From Nocardia abscessus (GTDB lineage: Bacteria; Actinomycetota; Actinomycetes; Mycobacteriales; Mycobacteriaceae), in the NCBI RefSeq assembly GCF_015477775.1, contig NZ_JADLQO010000003.1, positions 456,228 to 520,227 on the forward strand: 64,000 nt of DNA. Reading direction: 5' to 3'. This document shows positions 1-8,667 of the stretch, one piece after another (the stretch's first letter is position 1; every line of letters begins with the position of its first letter). A program made the position numbers and the translations under genes. The notes under the pieces were generated by a model that was not told the origin of the DNA, searched no databases, and was given only the letters and a program-made list of their open reading frames with translations.

Positions 1-215
1 CGCTGTGGGCGCGGTTGCGTGGCCTGCGCGCGCAGACCCAGATCCTGTGGGGCCGCGACGATCGGGTGACACCGGTCGAGGCGGCACTGTTGCCCGCGCG
101 GCAGATCCCGAACGCGGATCTGCGGGTTTTCGCCCGCTGCGGCCACTGGGTGCAGATCGAGCGCAAGCCGGCATTCGAACGGGCGGTCGTCGATTTCCTC
201 ACCGCCGGGCTCTGA
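1..215 (+). CDS. HsaD/BphD-type meta-cleavage product hydrolase, C-terminal fragment
   Basis: Only the last ~70 residues of this gene lie in the window; its 5' part is off the left edge. The reading frame is open from the first bases to the TGA at 213-215. It carries the two catalytic blocks expected near the C terminus of an alpha/beta-hydrolase: WGRDDRVTP, with the acid Asp, and CGHWVQIE, with the catalytic His. The GHWVQ form is typical of hydrolases acting on meta-cleavage products (HsaD, BphD, MhpC) rather than of general esterases. An HsaD role fits the hsaB, kshA, kshB and hsaC genes a few kb downstream on the same strand. The substrate cannot be confirmed without the N-terminal part. 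Confidence 0.75.
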   Translation, partial: LWARLRGLRAQTQILWGRDDRVTPVEAALLPARQIPNADLRVFARCGHWVQIERKPAFERAVVDFLTAGL

Positions 216-234
216 TCGCCCGGGCCGACAGCGG

Positions 235-2508
235 TCACACGTCGTGATCCCGGACCCAGCCCGCGATCTGGGTCCGGGAGGTGAAGCCCAGCTTGGTGAG
301 TATGTGCTCGACGTGGGTCTCCGCCGTGCGCACCGAGATCACCAGGTCTGCGGCGATGCGTTTGTTGCTGTGGCCGGCCGCCACCAGCCGGGCGACGTCC
401 TTCTCCCGGCGAGTGAGGACGTCGGCCGCCGCCTCGGACACGACCGGAGCGGGGTGCGCGGGGGCGGCGACGCGGCCCAGCGCGTAGTCGATCGCCTCGT
501 CCAGCGACAACGCCGCGCCGCTGTCGAAGATCTGTTGGAACACTGTCGCGCCCAGCGCTTCTCGCACCTCGTTGCGCATCTTGTCGCCGAGGACGCCGGT
601 GATGGCGTGGGCGAGACGTACCGTGCTGCGCGCGAGGATCTCCGCGGCGCCGAGCAGGCGAGCGGCCCGCTCGAAGTCACGGCGCGCGACCGCCGTCCAG
701 GCCAGCCCTTCGAAGGCCGAGGCCAGCCAGACGCATCGGTCGAACAGGCTGAACATCTCGATGGATCTGGCGAGGTACTCGGTGGCGGCATCCTGGTCGC
801 CGTGCCGCCAGCGATCCAGTCCCATCGACCACTGCGCCAACCCGCCGAGCAGGTGCGATCCCCGCGCGGCGGCCACCGCAAGGAGCCGTTCGGCGAGAAC
901 GGTCGAGCGCGTTTCCTCCAGCACCAGCGCGCACACGAAGGCGAAGGCGAGGCTGTCCATCTCCATCGCGTGGTGGCCGCACTCCGCGGCCAGATGGCTG
1001 GCCGTCTCGGCCAATTCGAGCGCCCGAGCGGTGTCGCCGTCGTTGAAGGCCAGCAGCGCCGAGTCGAGCATCGCCTCGGCGAGGATGTCCGGAGCGTTGA
1101 GTTTCCTTGCCAGCGTCACGCATTCGTCCACCAACTGGCGAGCGGACCCGCGATCGGACAGCAGTGCGGCGAGCGAGGCGGCCGCGGACAGTGCGCGTGC
1201 GCGCGGCTGTGTCGGTTCACCGGATTTCGCCAGCGCGTCGGTCAGCCAGCGATAGCCCTCGGTGAGGAAGCGGTTGTGCTCCCAGAACGGTCGCAGCACC
1301 GCGGCCATCTCCAGCGCCGGCTCCGGCGCGCCCGCGAGGCCGCACTGCAGCGCCGCGCGCAGATTCGCGTGCTCGCGGTTCAGTTCGCGGAACCAGGCGA
1401 CGTCGTCGGAGCTCCAGTACGCGGTGCGGCCGCGCAGCGCCAGCCCGCGGTAGTGATCGAGGTGGCGCGCTCGCGCCGCGGGTTCGCCGCCGCGTTCGGC
1501 CAGCCGGTCGTGGGCGAACTGCCGGATCGGCTCCAGCATCGCGTACCGGCCGACGTCGCCGTCGTAGCGCAGACTCAATACGGATTTGTCGACCAAGCCG
1601 GTGAGCGCGTCGAAAAGCGTCCGATGACCGGCCTCCACCACGCACACGGCCTCGGCCGCTTCGATGTCGAAACCACCGGCGAACACCGACAGCTGCTCCC
1701 ACAGCCGCTGTTCGGCCGGGGTGCACAGGTCGTAGCTCCAGCGGATCGCGCCTTCGATGGTCTGCTGTCGCTGCGGCGCGAGGCGCGGTCCCGCGCTGAG
1801 CAGGCCCATTGTGTCGTCGAGCCGGGCCAGGATCTGTTCGGGGGTGAACAGGCGAAACCGCAACGCGGCCAGTTCCAAGGCCAGCGGAATGCCGTCGAGC
1901 CGTCGGCAGATCGCAGCGAGCGCACCACGGTTCGTGGCCGTGGCCGCGAAGCTGGGGTTGGCGGCCCCGGCCCGTTCGGCCAGCAGCCGCATCGCATCGC
2001 TGTCCGCGGTCTCGTCGTCCGGTAGCGGCAGGGGTGCGACGGGCATGACCTGTTCGCCCTGCACCCCCAGCACCTCCCGGCTGGTCGCCAGTACCCGCAC
2101 ATCGGGGGTGGTGGCCACGATCCGGCCGACCAGCCGCGCGCAGGCATCGATCAGGTGCTCGCAATTGTCCAGGATCAACAGCAACCGTTTGTCCGCGAGG
2201 AACTCGGTCAGTCGTGGCAGCGGTGCCGCCGTGTCGTCGCGCAGGGCCAGCACCTCCGCGACGGTCACCGTCACCAGATCGGGATCGTGCACGTCGGCCA
2301 GCTCGACCAGCCACACACCGTCCGGGAATGCCCGCGCGACCGTGACGCCGACCTGGCGGGACAGCCGTGTCTTGCCGACGCCGCCCGGCCCGAGCAGGGT
2401 CAGCACCCGGGTCGTCGGCAGCAGCCTCTTCGCGGCGGCGAGTTCCTCCCGGCGCCCGACGAAGCTGGTGACCTCGGCAGGTAGATTGCCGATGGGACGC
2501 CGCGCCAT
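235..2508 (-). CDS. LuxR-family regulator with N-terminal NB-ARC/AAA-like ATPase
   Basis: This is a protein of about 757 residues. The N terminus has the SFVGRREELA signature and a Walker A motif (GPGGVGKTRL), followed by a Walker B-like LLLILDNCEH, so it has a STAND-type nucleotide switch. The middle is a helical repeat region resembling TPR or BTAD-like sensor domains. The last ~65 residues form a LuxR/GerE helix-turn-helix (LTRREKDVARLVAAGHSNKRIA). Such large ATP-dependent regulators usually activate neighbouring pathways after binding a ligand. I chose the ATG at 2508; a TTG nine bases upstream is also in frame. It lies convergent with the hydrolase gene and upstream of ribBA on the same strand. 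Its inducer and targets are unknown. Confidence 0.85.
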   Translation of the reverse strand: MARRPIGNLPAEVTSFVGRREELAAAKRLLPTTRVLTLLGPGGVGKTRLSRQVGVTVARAFPDGVWLVELADVHDPDLVTVTVAEVLALRDDTAAPLPRLTEFLADKRLLLILDNCEHLIDACARLVGRIVATTPDVRVLATSREVLGVQGEQVMPVAPLPLPDDETADSDAMRLLAERAGAANPSFAATATNRGALAAICRRLDGIPLALELAALRFRLFTPEQILARLDDTMGLLSAGPRLAPQRQQTIEGAIRWSYDLCTPAEQRLWEQLSVFAGGFDIEAAEAVCVVEAGHRTLFDALTGLVDKSVLSLRYDGDVGRYAMLEPIRQFAHDRLAERGGEPAARARHLDHYRGLALRGRTAYWSSDDVAWFRELNREHANLRAALQCGLAGAPEPALEMAAVLRPFWEHNRFLTEGYRWLTDALAKSGEPTQPRARALSAAASLAALLSDRGSARQLVDECVTLARKLNAPDILAEAMLDSALLAFNDGDTARALELAETASHLAAECGHHAMEMDSLAFAFVCALVLEETRSTVLAERLLAVAAARGSHLLGGLAQWSMGLDRWRHGDQDAATEYLARSIEMFSLFDRCVWLASAFEGLAWTAVARRDFERAARLLGAAEILARSTVRLAHAITGVLGDKMRNEVREALGATVFQQIFDSGAALSLDEAIDYALGRVAAPAHPAPVVSEAAADVLTRREKDVARLVAAGHSNKRIAADLVISVRTAETHVEHILTKLGFTSRTQIAGWVRDHDV

Positions 2509-2581
2509 GGGTGTCAACCCTAGGTACCGCGCGTGGCGCGCAAGAGCGTTCTGGACAAATTCGACTCCGGACCGCCGGTTC

Positions 2582-3814
2582 TCATCGGACGGCGACCGCG
2601 GCGTCGACCTCGGTCAGCTGGTGGCGCATGCGGTCGCGCTTGGCGCGCAGATAGCGTACGTTGTGCTCGGTCGGTCTGGCCTGCAACGGTATTCGCGTCT
2701 CGACGGCGATGCCGTACTCGGTCAGCCCGGCTTGCTTGGCCGGGTTGTTGCTGAGCAAGCGGACCGACCGCACACCCAGATCGGCGAGGATCCGCGCGGC
2801 GGCGTCGTAGCGGCGAGCATCGACGGGCAGCCCGAGCCGCAGGTTCGCGTCGACCGTGTCGGCGCCCTCGTCCTGGAGCTCGTAGGCACGCAACTTGTTC
2901 AGCAGGCCGACGCCGCGCCCCTCCTGGCCGCGCAGGTAGACCACGACCCCGCGTCCCTCGGCGGTCACGGCCTGTAGAGCGGCGTCCAACTGCTCGCCGC
3001 AGTCGCAGCGCAGCGAGCCGAACGCGTCGCCGGTGAGGCATTCCGAGTGCACCCGGGTGAGCACGTCCCGGTCCCCGGGCGCACCGAACACGAGTGCGAG
3101 ATGTTCGGCGTGGTTCGTCTCGTCCCGGTAGCCGACCACCCGGAACTCGCCGAAACGGGTGGGCAGGCGGGTCTCGACGATCCGGACGACGCCCGACTCG
3201 AGCCGGTGGCGGTAGCCGATCAGATCGGCGATGGAGATGATGGGGATGCCGTGCACCCGGGCCATGGTCAGCAGCTCGGGCAGCCGGGCCATCGACCCGT
3301 CGTCGCGCACCACCTCGGCGATGACTCCGGCCGGGCGCAGACCTGCCAGCCGCATCAGGTCGACCGCGGCTTCGGTATGGCCGGGCCTGCCCAGCACGCC
3401 CGCCGGGTGCGCCCGAAGTGGGAACACGTGCCCGGGGCGAGTGAGGTCACCGGCCGTGGTGGCGGGATCGGCGAGCAGGCGCATGGTGCGCGCGCGGTCG
3501 GCGGCCGATATGCCGGTGCCGATGCCCGCCGCGGCATCCACGGAGACCGTGTACGCCGTGCCCTTCGGGTCTTGATTCACCGCCGTCATCGGTGGCAGTT
3601 CGAGCCGGTCCAGGTCGCCGCCCGCCATGGGAACGCACAGGACGCCGCTGGTGTGCCGCACCAGGAACCCGATGTTCGCCGCGGTCGCCTTCTCCGCGGC
3701 GAGCACCAGATCGCCTTCGTTCTCGCGGTCCTCGTCGTCCACGACGAGCGCCATGCCCCCGCTCGCGATCGCCGCCACCGCGGCAGGCACCGTGTCCAGT
3801 TCACCGGTCATCAT
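2582..3814 (-). CDS. ribBA: Bifunctional DHBP synthase / GTP cyclohydrolase II (RibBA paralogue)
   Basis: The 410-residue protein catalyses the two entry reactions of riboflavin synthesis. The N-terminal half is 3,4-dihydroxy-2-butanone-4-phosphate synthase, with the acidic [11 protein letters not shown] loop and the [10 protein letters not shown] segment. The C-terminal half is GTP cyclohydrolase II, with zinc-ligand cysteines in [18 protein letters not shown] and the [12 protein letters not shown] motif. The start at 3814 follows GGAGGTGG with a 6-nt spacer; an ATG immediately after it is an alternative. The gene is not beside the other rib genes but sits in a ring-catabolism block with a flavin reductase (hsaB). 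It may therefore be an extra copy that feeds FMN/FAD to flavin-dependent monooxygenases; that role is inference. Confidence 0.93.
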   Translation of the reverse strand: MMTGELDTVPAAVAAIASGGMALVVDDEDRENEGDLVLAAEKATAANIGFLVRHTSGVLCVPMAGGDLDRLELPPMTAVNQDPKGTAYTVSVDAAAGIGTGISAADRARTMRLLADPATTAGDLTRPGHVFPLRAHPAGVLGRPGHTEAAVDLMRLAGLRPAGVIAEVVRDDGSMARLPELLTMARVHGIPIISIADLIGYRHRLESGVVRIVETRLPTRFGEFRVVGYRDETNHAEHLALVFGAPGDRDVLTRVHSECLTGDAFGSLRCDCGEQLDAALQAVTAEGRGVVVYLRGQEGRGVGLLNKLRAYELQDEGADTVDANLRLGLPVDARRYDAAARILADLGVRSVRLLSNNPAKQAGLTEYGIAVETRIPLQARPTEHNVRYLRAKRDRMRHQLTEVDAAVAVR

Positions 3815-3872
3815 CCGCCACCTCCATATGCCTAATCGAAATATGACGAGGCAGGAAGAACCAGGCGGCGTC

Positions 3873-4448
3873 TCACTCAGTGAGGCGATCGATGTCCGTG
3901 AGCAGCTCCCTGGCGAAATCGCGCTCGGCCTCGTAGTGCCGCACACACCAGCGCAGCACGAGTTCCGGATAGGCCCAGTCCGGATTCGCCTCGGCGCCCT
4001 GCGCGTCGGCCTCGGCCCGCTTGCGCATCTTCTCGGCGTAGGCGATGTGCTCGGTGAGGATCTCGCGCATCCGGTCGGGCTCGGCGAGATTGCCGAGCCA
4101 CGCCCGCAGCATCACGCTGTGCTTGAGCACCGGCGCCTCGACCGGCGCGTGGTTGACCCAGTTCGCGGCGGCCGCACGGCCTTCCGGCGTGATGGCGTAC
4201 ATCCGCTTGCCGCGCACACCGTCCTCGTGCACCACCGTGCGGGAGGTGGCGTAGCCGTGCTTCTCCAACCGTTTGAGTTCGGCGTAGATCTGGCTGAACG
4301 ACGGACTCCAATAGAAGAATTGCAGACTCCAGTCGGCCCACTTCTTCAGGTCGTAGCCGGAGAGTTCGTCGGCGTGCGAGAGCATTCCGAGCACGGCCCA
4401 CGCGGTGGTCGGCAGATCGGGCACCGCGGGTGTCACGCCATCGGTCAT
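3873..4448 (-). CDS. PadR-family transcriptional regulator
   Basis: The 191-residue protein has an N-terminal winged helix: [20 protein letters not shown], then [15 protein letters not shown] and a wing ending in [10 protein letters not shown]. The C-terminal half is the alpha-helical dimerisation domain of the PadR/vinyl-phenolic-acid-regulator family ([13 protein letters not shown]). PadR proteins usually repress detoxification or aromatic catabolism genes when no phenolic ligand is present. It lies 58 bp upstream of ribBA on the same strand and just downstream of the IclR gene, so it may be cotranscribed with either. No clear Shine-Dalgarno sequence marks the start; an ATG eight codons upstream (4472) is also possible. 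Confidence 0.88.
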   Translation of the reverse strand: MTDGVTPAVPDLPTTAWAVLGMLSHADELSGYDLKKWADWSLQFFYWSPSFSQIYAELKRLEKHGYATSRTVVHEDGVRGKRMYAITPEGRAAAANWVNHAPVEAPVLKHSVMLRAWLGNLAEPDRMREILTEHIAYAEKMRKRAEADAQGAEANPDWAYPELVLRWCVRHYEAERDFARELLTDIDRLTE

Positions 4449-4486
4449 CGTCGGACTGTACCGCCCAGGCATATGCGGATTCGGAA

Positions 4487-5326
4487 CTAGCGCCAGCGCG
4501 CCCGGCGCGGGAACAGCGCCCGACCGGCCTCGTGGGAGATCTCGAGCAGCACCCGCGCCAGCTTGTCGAAGCTCATCGCGTCCGCCCGCCCGGACAGCGA
4601 CAGGGCAGCGGGTGCGGTGCCTCGGCCGCGCATCGGCGCTGCGACGCAGGCGATTCCGTCCATCGATTCCTCGCGGTCCAGCGCCACGCCCTGCCGCAGC
4701 CGGATCTGGGCCAGGTTGCGGTGCAGCGCGTCGGGCTCGGTGATGGTGTGCGCGGTCAGTCGGGGCAGACGGGAAGGGAACGCCGCTTCGGCGATACTCG
4801 GCTCCAAGCCGGCCAGCATCGCCTTCCCGAGCGCGGTGCAGTGCGCGGGCATGCGGCCGCCGAGGCGGGTCGGCAGCATCGCCGCCAAACGGCCACCGGC
4901 CTTGTCCAGGTAGACGACCTCGCGTCCGTCGAGCACCGCGAGATGCCCGACCATGCCGGTGCGCTGACACAGCTCGTGCAGCAGCGGGCTGACGGCGTCG
5001 CGGATCTCGTTGTGATCGGCGGTCAGCCCACCCAGTTCCAGGGTGCGCATGCCCAGCCGGTACCCGCCGGAGGTGTGGGCCAGCCAGCGCAGCCGGATCA
5101 TCTGGTCGAGGATCCGGTGGACCGTCGAACGCGGCAGGCCGGTGCGCTCCACCAGACCGAGCAGCGTCAGCGTCGGGGTGGCGGCGTCGAACGCGTCCAG
5201 GATGAGCGTCATCCGCTCGATCATCGACACCGGCACGTCGGCGCCGGGATCAGCCGCCTTGGGGCGGGCGCGGTGTGGGACACGGCCGGTGCTCGGCTGC
5301 GCGTCGGGCAGCAGGGTGACGGTCAT
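4487..5326 (-). CDS. IclR-family transcriptional regulator
   Basis: The 279-residue protein has an IclR winged helix at about residues 35-100 (MTLILDAFDAATPTLTLLGL, GLPRSTVHRILDQM, GGYRLGMRTLELGGL). An effector-binding domain follows, with the typical GGRMPAHCTALGKAML and LDREESMDGIACVAAPM blocks. The start is preceded by GGAGGTTCC. It is transcribed divergently from the hsaB-kshA-kshB-hsaC operon across a 224-bp gap, the usual arrangement for a pathway-specific IclR regulator. I infer that it controls that operon. It is not the TetR-type KstR that governs upper cholesterol catabolism in mycobacteria. Confidence 0.9.
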   Translation of the reverse strand: MTVTLLPDAQPSTGRVPHRARPKAADPGADVPVSMIERMTLILDAFDAATPTLTLLGLVERTGLPRSTVHRILDQMIRLRWLAHTSGGYRLGMRTLELGGLTADHNEIRDAVSPLLHELCQRTGMVGHLAVLDGREVVYLDKAGGRLAAMLPTRLGGRMPAHCTALGKAMLAGLEPSIAEAAFPSRLPRLTAHTITEPDALHRNLAQIRLRQGVALDREESMDGIACVAAPMRGRGTAPAALSLSGRADAMSFDKLARVLLEISHEAGRALFPRRARWR

Positions 5327-5550
5327 CGGAACCTCCGTCGGTCGGATTCGGTCAGCGTCGACCAGGCATCAGGTGCTCGATCGTTTGTGTCTCCCATCAC
5401 ACTGACGGGTTCGTGACCGTGCCGAATCGGGAGAACTACGTAGCTTCCACGGATCTCCATCTCGGTGACCGGACACCGATCTTGACGCCCGCCCGGCGGA
5501 GCCTGCTGTCATAGCTATCAGGTATATGCCTGACCGCAATAGGAGGCCCG
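5327..5550. promoter_or_regulatory. Divergent IclR / hsaB promoter region
   Basis: This 224-bp gap separates the IclR gene from hsaB. A TTGACG hexamer at 5482-5487 could serve as a -35 element for hsaB. Nearer the gene, an imperfect dyad (TCAGG-tatatg-CCTGA, 5518-5533) overlaps the expected transcription start zone and is a candidate operator. The hsaB ribosome site is TAGGAGG just before 5551. The promoter assignment rests on motif spacing only. Confidence 0.4.
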
Positions 5551-6057
5551 ATGGAACCGGTGCTCGAGATGGACGGATCGCCGCTGGACGTGCGCGACTT
5601 CAAGGCCGTGCTCGGTCGCTTCTGCACGGGTGTCACGGTGATCACCGCGCGCTCGGAAGACGGGCCGGTCGGATTCACCTGCCAGTCGTTCTCGGCGCTG
5701 TCGCTGCAGCCGCCCGCGGTGTGCTTCTGTCCCGCGCGCACGTCCACGTCGTGGCCGCGTATCCGCACGGTCGGCCGGTTCTGCGTCAATATCCTGGCCC
5801 ACGACCAGCAGGAGATCTGCAGGCAGTTGGCGCGCAGCGGCGCGGACAAGTTCGCGGGCGTCGACTGGGCGCCTTCGCCGAACGGGTCGCCGCGGCTGGC
5901 CGGAACCATGGCGTGGCTGGACTGCGATCTGGAGCAGGAGGTCGACGGTGGTGACCACACCATCGTGATCGCCCGCGTCACGGCGCTGTCGGAGCATCGG
6001 GAGGCCGCGCCGCTGCTGTTCTACCGCTCCGCTTTCGGACGGCTCGATGAGGCCTGA
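5551..6057 (+). CDS. hsaB: HsaB-like flavin reductase component of 3-HSA 4-monooxygenase
   Basis: The 168-residue protein belongs to the flavin reductase (HpaC/HsaB) family: FKAVLGRFCTGVTVITARS near the N terminus, GFTCQSFSALSLQPPAVCFC for flavin binding, and FCVNILAHDQQEI. It would reduce FMN or FAD with NADH and pass it to the oxygenase HsaA, which hydroxylates 3-HSA to a catechol. HsaA is not in the window. The start follows TAGGAGG. It is the first gene of an apparent five-gene operon with kshA, a small ORF, kshB and hsaC. Family membership is clear; steroid specificity is inferred from its neighbours. Confidence 0.87.
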   Translation: MEPVLEMDGSPLDVRDFKAVLGRFCTGVTVITARSEDGPVGFTCQSFSALSLQPPAVCFCPARTSTSWPRIRTVGRFCVNILAHDQQEICRQLARSGADKFAGVDWAPSPNGSPRLAGTMAWLDCDLEQEVDGGDHTIVIARVTALSEHREAAPLLFYRSAFGRLDEA

Positions 6058-6150
6058 GCGTCTCCCGGCCAGTGGGACTTCACATTTCCGCGCCGGCATT
6101 CGGAAACGAAATATCGAGGCGACAAACGTGCGCGAATTGTGGAGGAACCG

Positions 6151-7290
6151 ATGACTACCGACCCCGAGATTCGAGTGATCGACGCGGGCGCTCCGCCGGC
6201 CCGGTACGCGCGCGGCTGGCACTGCCTGGGACTCGCGGCGGACTTCCGGGACGGGAAACCGCACACCGTGGAGATCTTCGGCACCGAACTGGTGGTCTTC
6301 GCCGGCTCGGGCGGAGAGCTCTCCGTACTGGACGCCTACTGCAGGCATATGGGCGGCAACCTCGGAGACGGCCGGATCAAAGGGGACTCGATCGCCTGCC
6401 CGTTCCACGACTGGCGCTGGGGCGGCAACGGTCGCTGCACCGGCATCCCCTACGGCCGCCGCGTGCCGCCCCGGGCGCGGACCCGCTCATGGCCGACGTT
6501 GGAGCAGAACAAGCAACTGTTCGTGTGGAACGACCCGGAAGGCAATCCGCCGCCGGAACAGGTCACCATCCCGCGCATCGAGGGCGCGTTCAGCGACGAG
6601 TGGACCGACTGGACCTGGAACACCATGGCGATCGACGGCGCCAACTGCCGCGAGGTCATCGACAACGTGGTGGACATGGCGCACTTCTTCTACGTGCACT
6701 TCGGGTTCCCCACCTATTTCAAGAACGTCTTCGAAGGCCACATCGCCAGCCAGTACATGACGTCGGTCTCGCGCGAGGACATGATGGGAGAGACCGCGAA
6801 GGCGTTGGGCGGCAAGAACGTCCTGCACTCCGACGCCTCCTATTACGGCCCCTCCTACATGATCGACCACTTGCGCAGCGAGAGCGCGGGCCTGACGGTC
6901 GAGGGCATCCTCATCAACTGCCACTATCCGGTCTCGCCCACGAAATTCGTGCTGCAGTACGGCGCGATCGTGAAGAAGCCGCACGGCGTGCCCTCCGAGC
7001 AGGCGGAGGAGATCGCGGCGAAGTTCGCCGGCGGTCTGGGACGCGGCTTCGAACAGGACGCCGCGATCTGGCAGCGCAAGACCCGCATCGACAACCCGCT
7101 GCTGTGCGAGGAGGACGGACCCGTCTACCAGCTGCGCCGCTGGTACGAGCAGTTCTACACCGACGTGGCCGATGTCGACCCGAAGATGACCGACCGCTTC
7201 GAATTCGAAGTCGACACCACCCGGGCGGTCACGGCGTGGGAGGCGGAGGTCGCCGAGAATCTCGCCGAGCGCGCCGCCGCCGAAGCCTGA
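6151..7290 (+). CDS. kshA: 3-ketosteroid 9-alpha-hydroxylase oxygenase subunit (Rieske)
   Basis: The 379-residue protein is the terminal oxygenase of the two-component 9-alpha-hydroxylase that, with KstD, opens ring B of the steroid nucleus. The Rieske [2Fe-2S] ligands are visible as C64-x-H66 and C83-x2-H86. The mononuclear iron site is in DNVVDMAHFFYVHFG (H178, H183), with the third ligand probably D303 in EQDAAIW. Length and motif order match KshA closely. The ATG at 6151 has GGAGG 6 nt upstream. A 93-bp spacer separates it from hsaB. Its reductase partner is encoded two genes downstream. Many nocardioforms carry several kshA copies with different side-chain preferences, so the true substrate is open. 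Confidence 0.93.
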   Translation: MTTDPEIRVIDAGAPPARYARGWHCLGLAADFRDGKPHTVEIFGTELVVFAGSGGELSVLDAYCRHMGGNLGDGRIKGDSIACPFHDWRWGGNGRCTGIPYGRRVPPRARTRSWPTLEQNKQLFVWNDPEGNPPPEQVTIPRIEGAFSDEWTDWTWNTMAIDGANCREVIDNVVDMAHFFYVHFGFPTYFKNVFEGHIASQYMTSVSREDMMGETAKALGGKNVLHSDASYYGPSYMIDHLRSESAGLTVEGILINCHYPVSPTKFVLQYGAIVKKPHGVPSEQAEEIAAKFAGGLGRGFEQDAAIWQRKTRIDNPLLCEEDGPVYQLRRWYEQFYTDVADVDPKMTDRFEFEVDTTRAVTAWEAEVAENLAERAAAEA

Positions 7291-7303
7291 GCGGGATCGG
7301 TAT

Positions 7304-7531
7304 ATGGAACGAATCACCTGCCGCACCTGCGAAACCTGTGTGCTGGTCGAGAAGTTCAGTCCGCAGCACACCAGCGTGCAGTGGAGCGGTGCCGCGGTGG
7401 CGGCGTGCGCCGAGTTCGCCGGAGTGGACAGCGCGCGGAGGCGGACGTGCGCGGCGCTGCGCGACAGCATCGATGCCGCCGTCGCGGGCGGACTGCTCGT
7501 GGTCGGCACGCGGGACGGGGATGTGCCGTGA
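7304..7531 (+). CDS. Small cysteine-rich protein between kshA and kshB, unknown function
   Basis: This 75-residue ORF begins 13 bp after kshA, and its TGA overlaps a possible GTG start of kshB, so it is embedded in the operon. The N terminus has a closely spaced cysteine set (C6, C9, C12 in ITCRTCETC), and two more cysteines follow around residues 35 and 49. Nothing resembles a known ferredoxin, whose spacing would be CxxCxxC...C with a longer chain. Codon use with GC at third positions supports translation. Possible roles are metal or cluster handling for the Rieske enzyme, or a small regulator of the pair. Both are speculation. Confidence 0.65.
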   Translation: MERITCRTCETCVLVEKFSPQHTSVQWSGAAVAACAEFAGVDSARRRTCAALRDSIDAAVAGGLLVVGTRDGDVP

Positions 7532-7581
7532 GCGTGGACCACGCGACGACAACCGTGGACGACCGGAGAGGAGACACGACA

Positions 7582-8652
7582 GTGGATCGGGTCGAAGCGG
7601 CCGTACCGTCGGCGCCTGCCGCCATTCCCGCCGGAATCCTGAGCCTGCGCGTGACCCGGGTGATCCGGGAAACCGGCGATGCGATGTCGCTCGAGCTGGA
7701 ACCGGCGGCGCAGCAGTCGAATTCGATCGACTATCGCCCCGGCCAGTTCCTGACCTTGCGGATACCGAGCGAGCTGACGGGCTCGGTGAGCCGCTGCTAC
7801 TCGTTGTCCAGTGCGCCGCACGAGGGCGGGCCGCTGAAGATCACCGTCAAGCGGACGCCCGGCGGCTACGGATCGAATTGGCTGTGCGACAACGCCGTGG
7901 CAGGCACGGCCGTCGACGCGCTGCCACCCGCCGGCGTCTTCACCCCCACGTCGCTCGACGACGACCTGCTGCTGTTCGCGGCGGGCAGTGGGATCACCCC
8001 GGTGCTGTCGATCCTGAAATCGGTGCTGGCGGCAGGGGCGGGGCACTGCACGCTGATCTACGCCAACCGCGACGAGCGATCGGTGATCTTCGCCGCCGAA
8101 CTCGCCGATCTCTCGGCCCGGCATCCTGGGCGCCTGCTCGTGGTGCACTGGCTGGAGACCGTGCAGGGGCTGCCGACCCGCGCGCGGCTGGCGGCGCTGG
8201 CGGGGCCGTGGTCGGATCGCGAGGCGTTCGTCTGTGGCCCGGGCCCGTTCATGGACGCCGTCTGCGCCGCGCTCACCGGGCTGGGCGCCGACCGCAAGCG
8301 CGTGCACGTCGAGAAATTCGTGTCGCTGCACGGCAATCCGTTCGAGGCCGATACGTCGCAGGTGAGCGACCCGGCCGACAGCGCCGCGGTGGAAGTCGAA
8401 CTCGACGGCGAGACGCGTGTACTGCCCTGGCCACGCCAACAGGTCTTGCTCGACGTGTTGCTGGCCAACGGGCTCGCGGCGCCCTACTCCTGCCGGGAGG
8501 GCGCGTGCAGCGCCTGCACCTGCCGGGTGGTCGCGGGGGAGGTCCGGATGCGGCACAACGAAGTTCTCGACGACGCCGACCTGACCGAGGGCTACGTGCT
8601 GGCCTGCCAGGCGGTCCCGGTCACCGACACGGTGCAAGTCACCTATTCCTGA
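7582..8652 (+). CDS. kshB: 3-ketosteroid 9-alpha-hydroxylase reductase subunit
   Basis: The 356-residue protein is a class IA-type oxygenase reductase. It has an FAD domain (RPGQFLTLRI, RCYSLSSAP), an NAD-binding domain (LLLFAAGSGITPVLSILK, CGPGPFMDAV) and a C-terminal plant-type [2Fe-2S] ferredoxin with Cys ligands in SCREGACSACTC and a distant ACQ. It passes electrons from NADH to the Rieske centre of KshA. The GTG at 7582 follows GGAGAGGAG with good spacing and gives a length close to characterised KshB. An upstream GTG at 7528, overlapping the stop of the previous ORF, would add 18 residues. Confidence 0.92.
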   Translation: MDRVEAAVPSAPAAIPAGILSLRVTRVIRETGDAMSLELEPAAQQSNSIDYRPGQFLTLRIPSELTGSVSRCYSLSSAPHEGGPLKITVKRTPGGYGSNWLCDNAVAGTAVDALPPAGVFTPTSLDDDLLLFAAGSGITPVLSILKSVLAAGAGHCTLIYANRDERSVIFAAELADLSARHPGRLLVVHWLETVQGLPTRARLAALAGPWSDREAFVCGPGPFMDAVCAALTGLGADRKRVHVEKFVSLHGNPFEADTSQVSDPADSAAVEVELDGETRVLPWPRQQVLLDVLLANGLAAPYSCREGACSACTCRVVAGEVRMRHNEVLDDADLTEGYVLACQAVPVTDTVQVTYS

Positions 8653-8667
8653 GGAGTACGACGAACA

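Noticed and set aside
244..2025. Long plus-strand open frame opposite the LuxR-type regulator
   Set aside because: It is antisense to a gene with clear ATPase and HTH motifs. High GC makes such long shadow frames common, and its product is Arg/Gly-rich with no motif.
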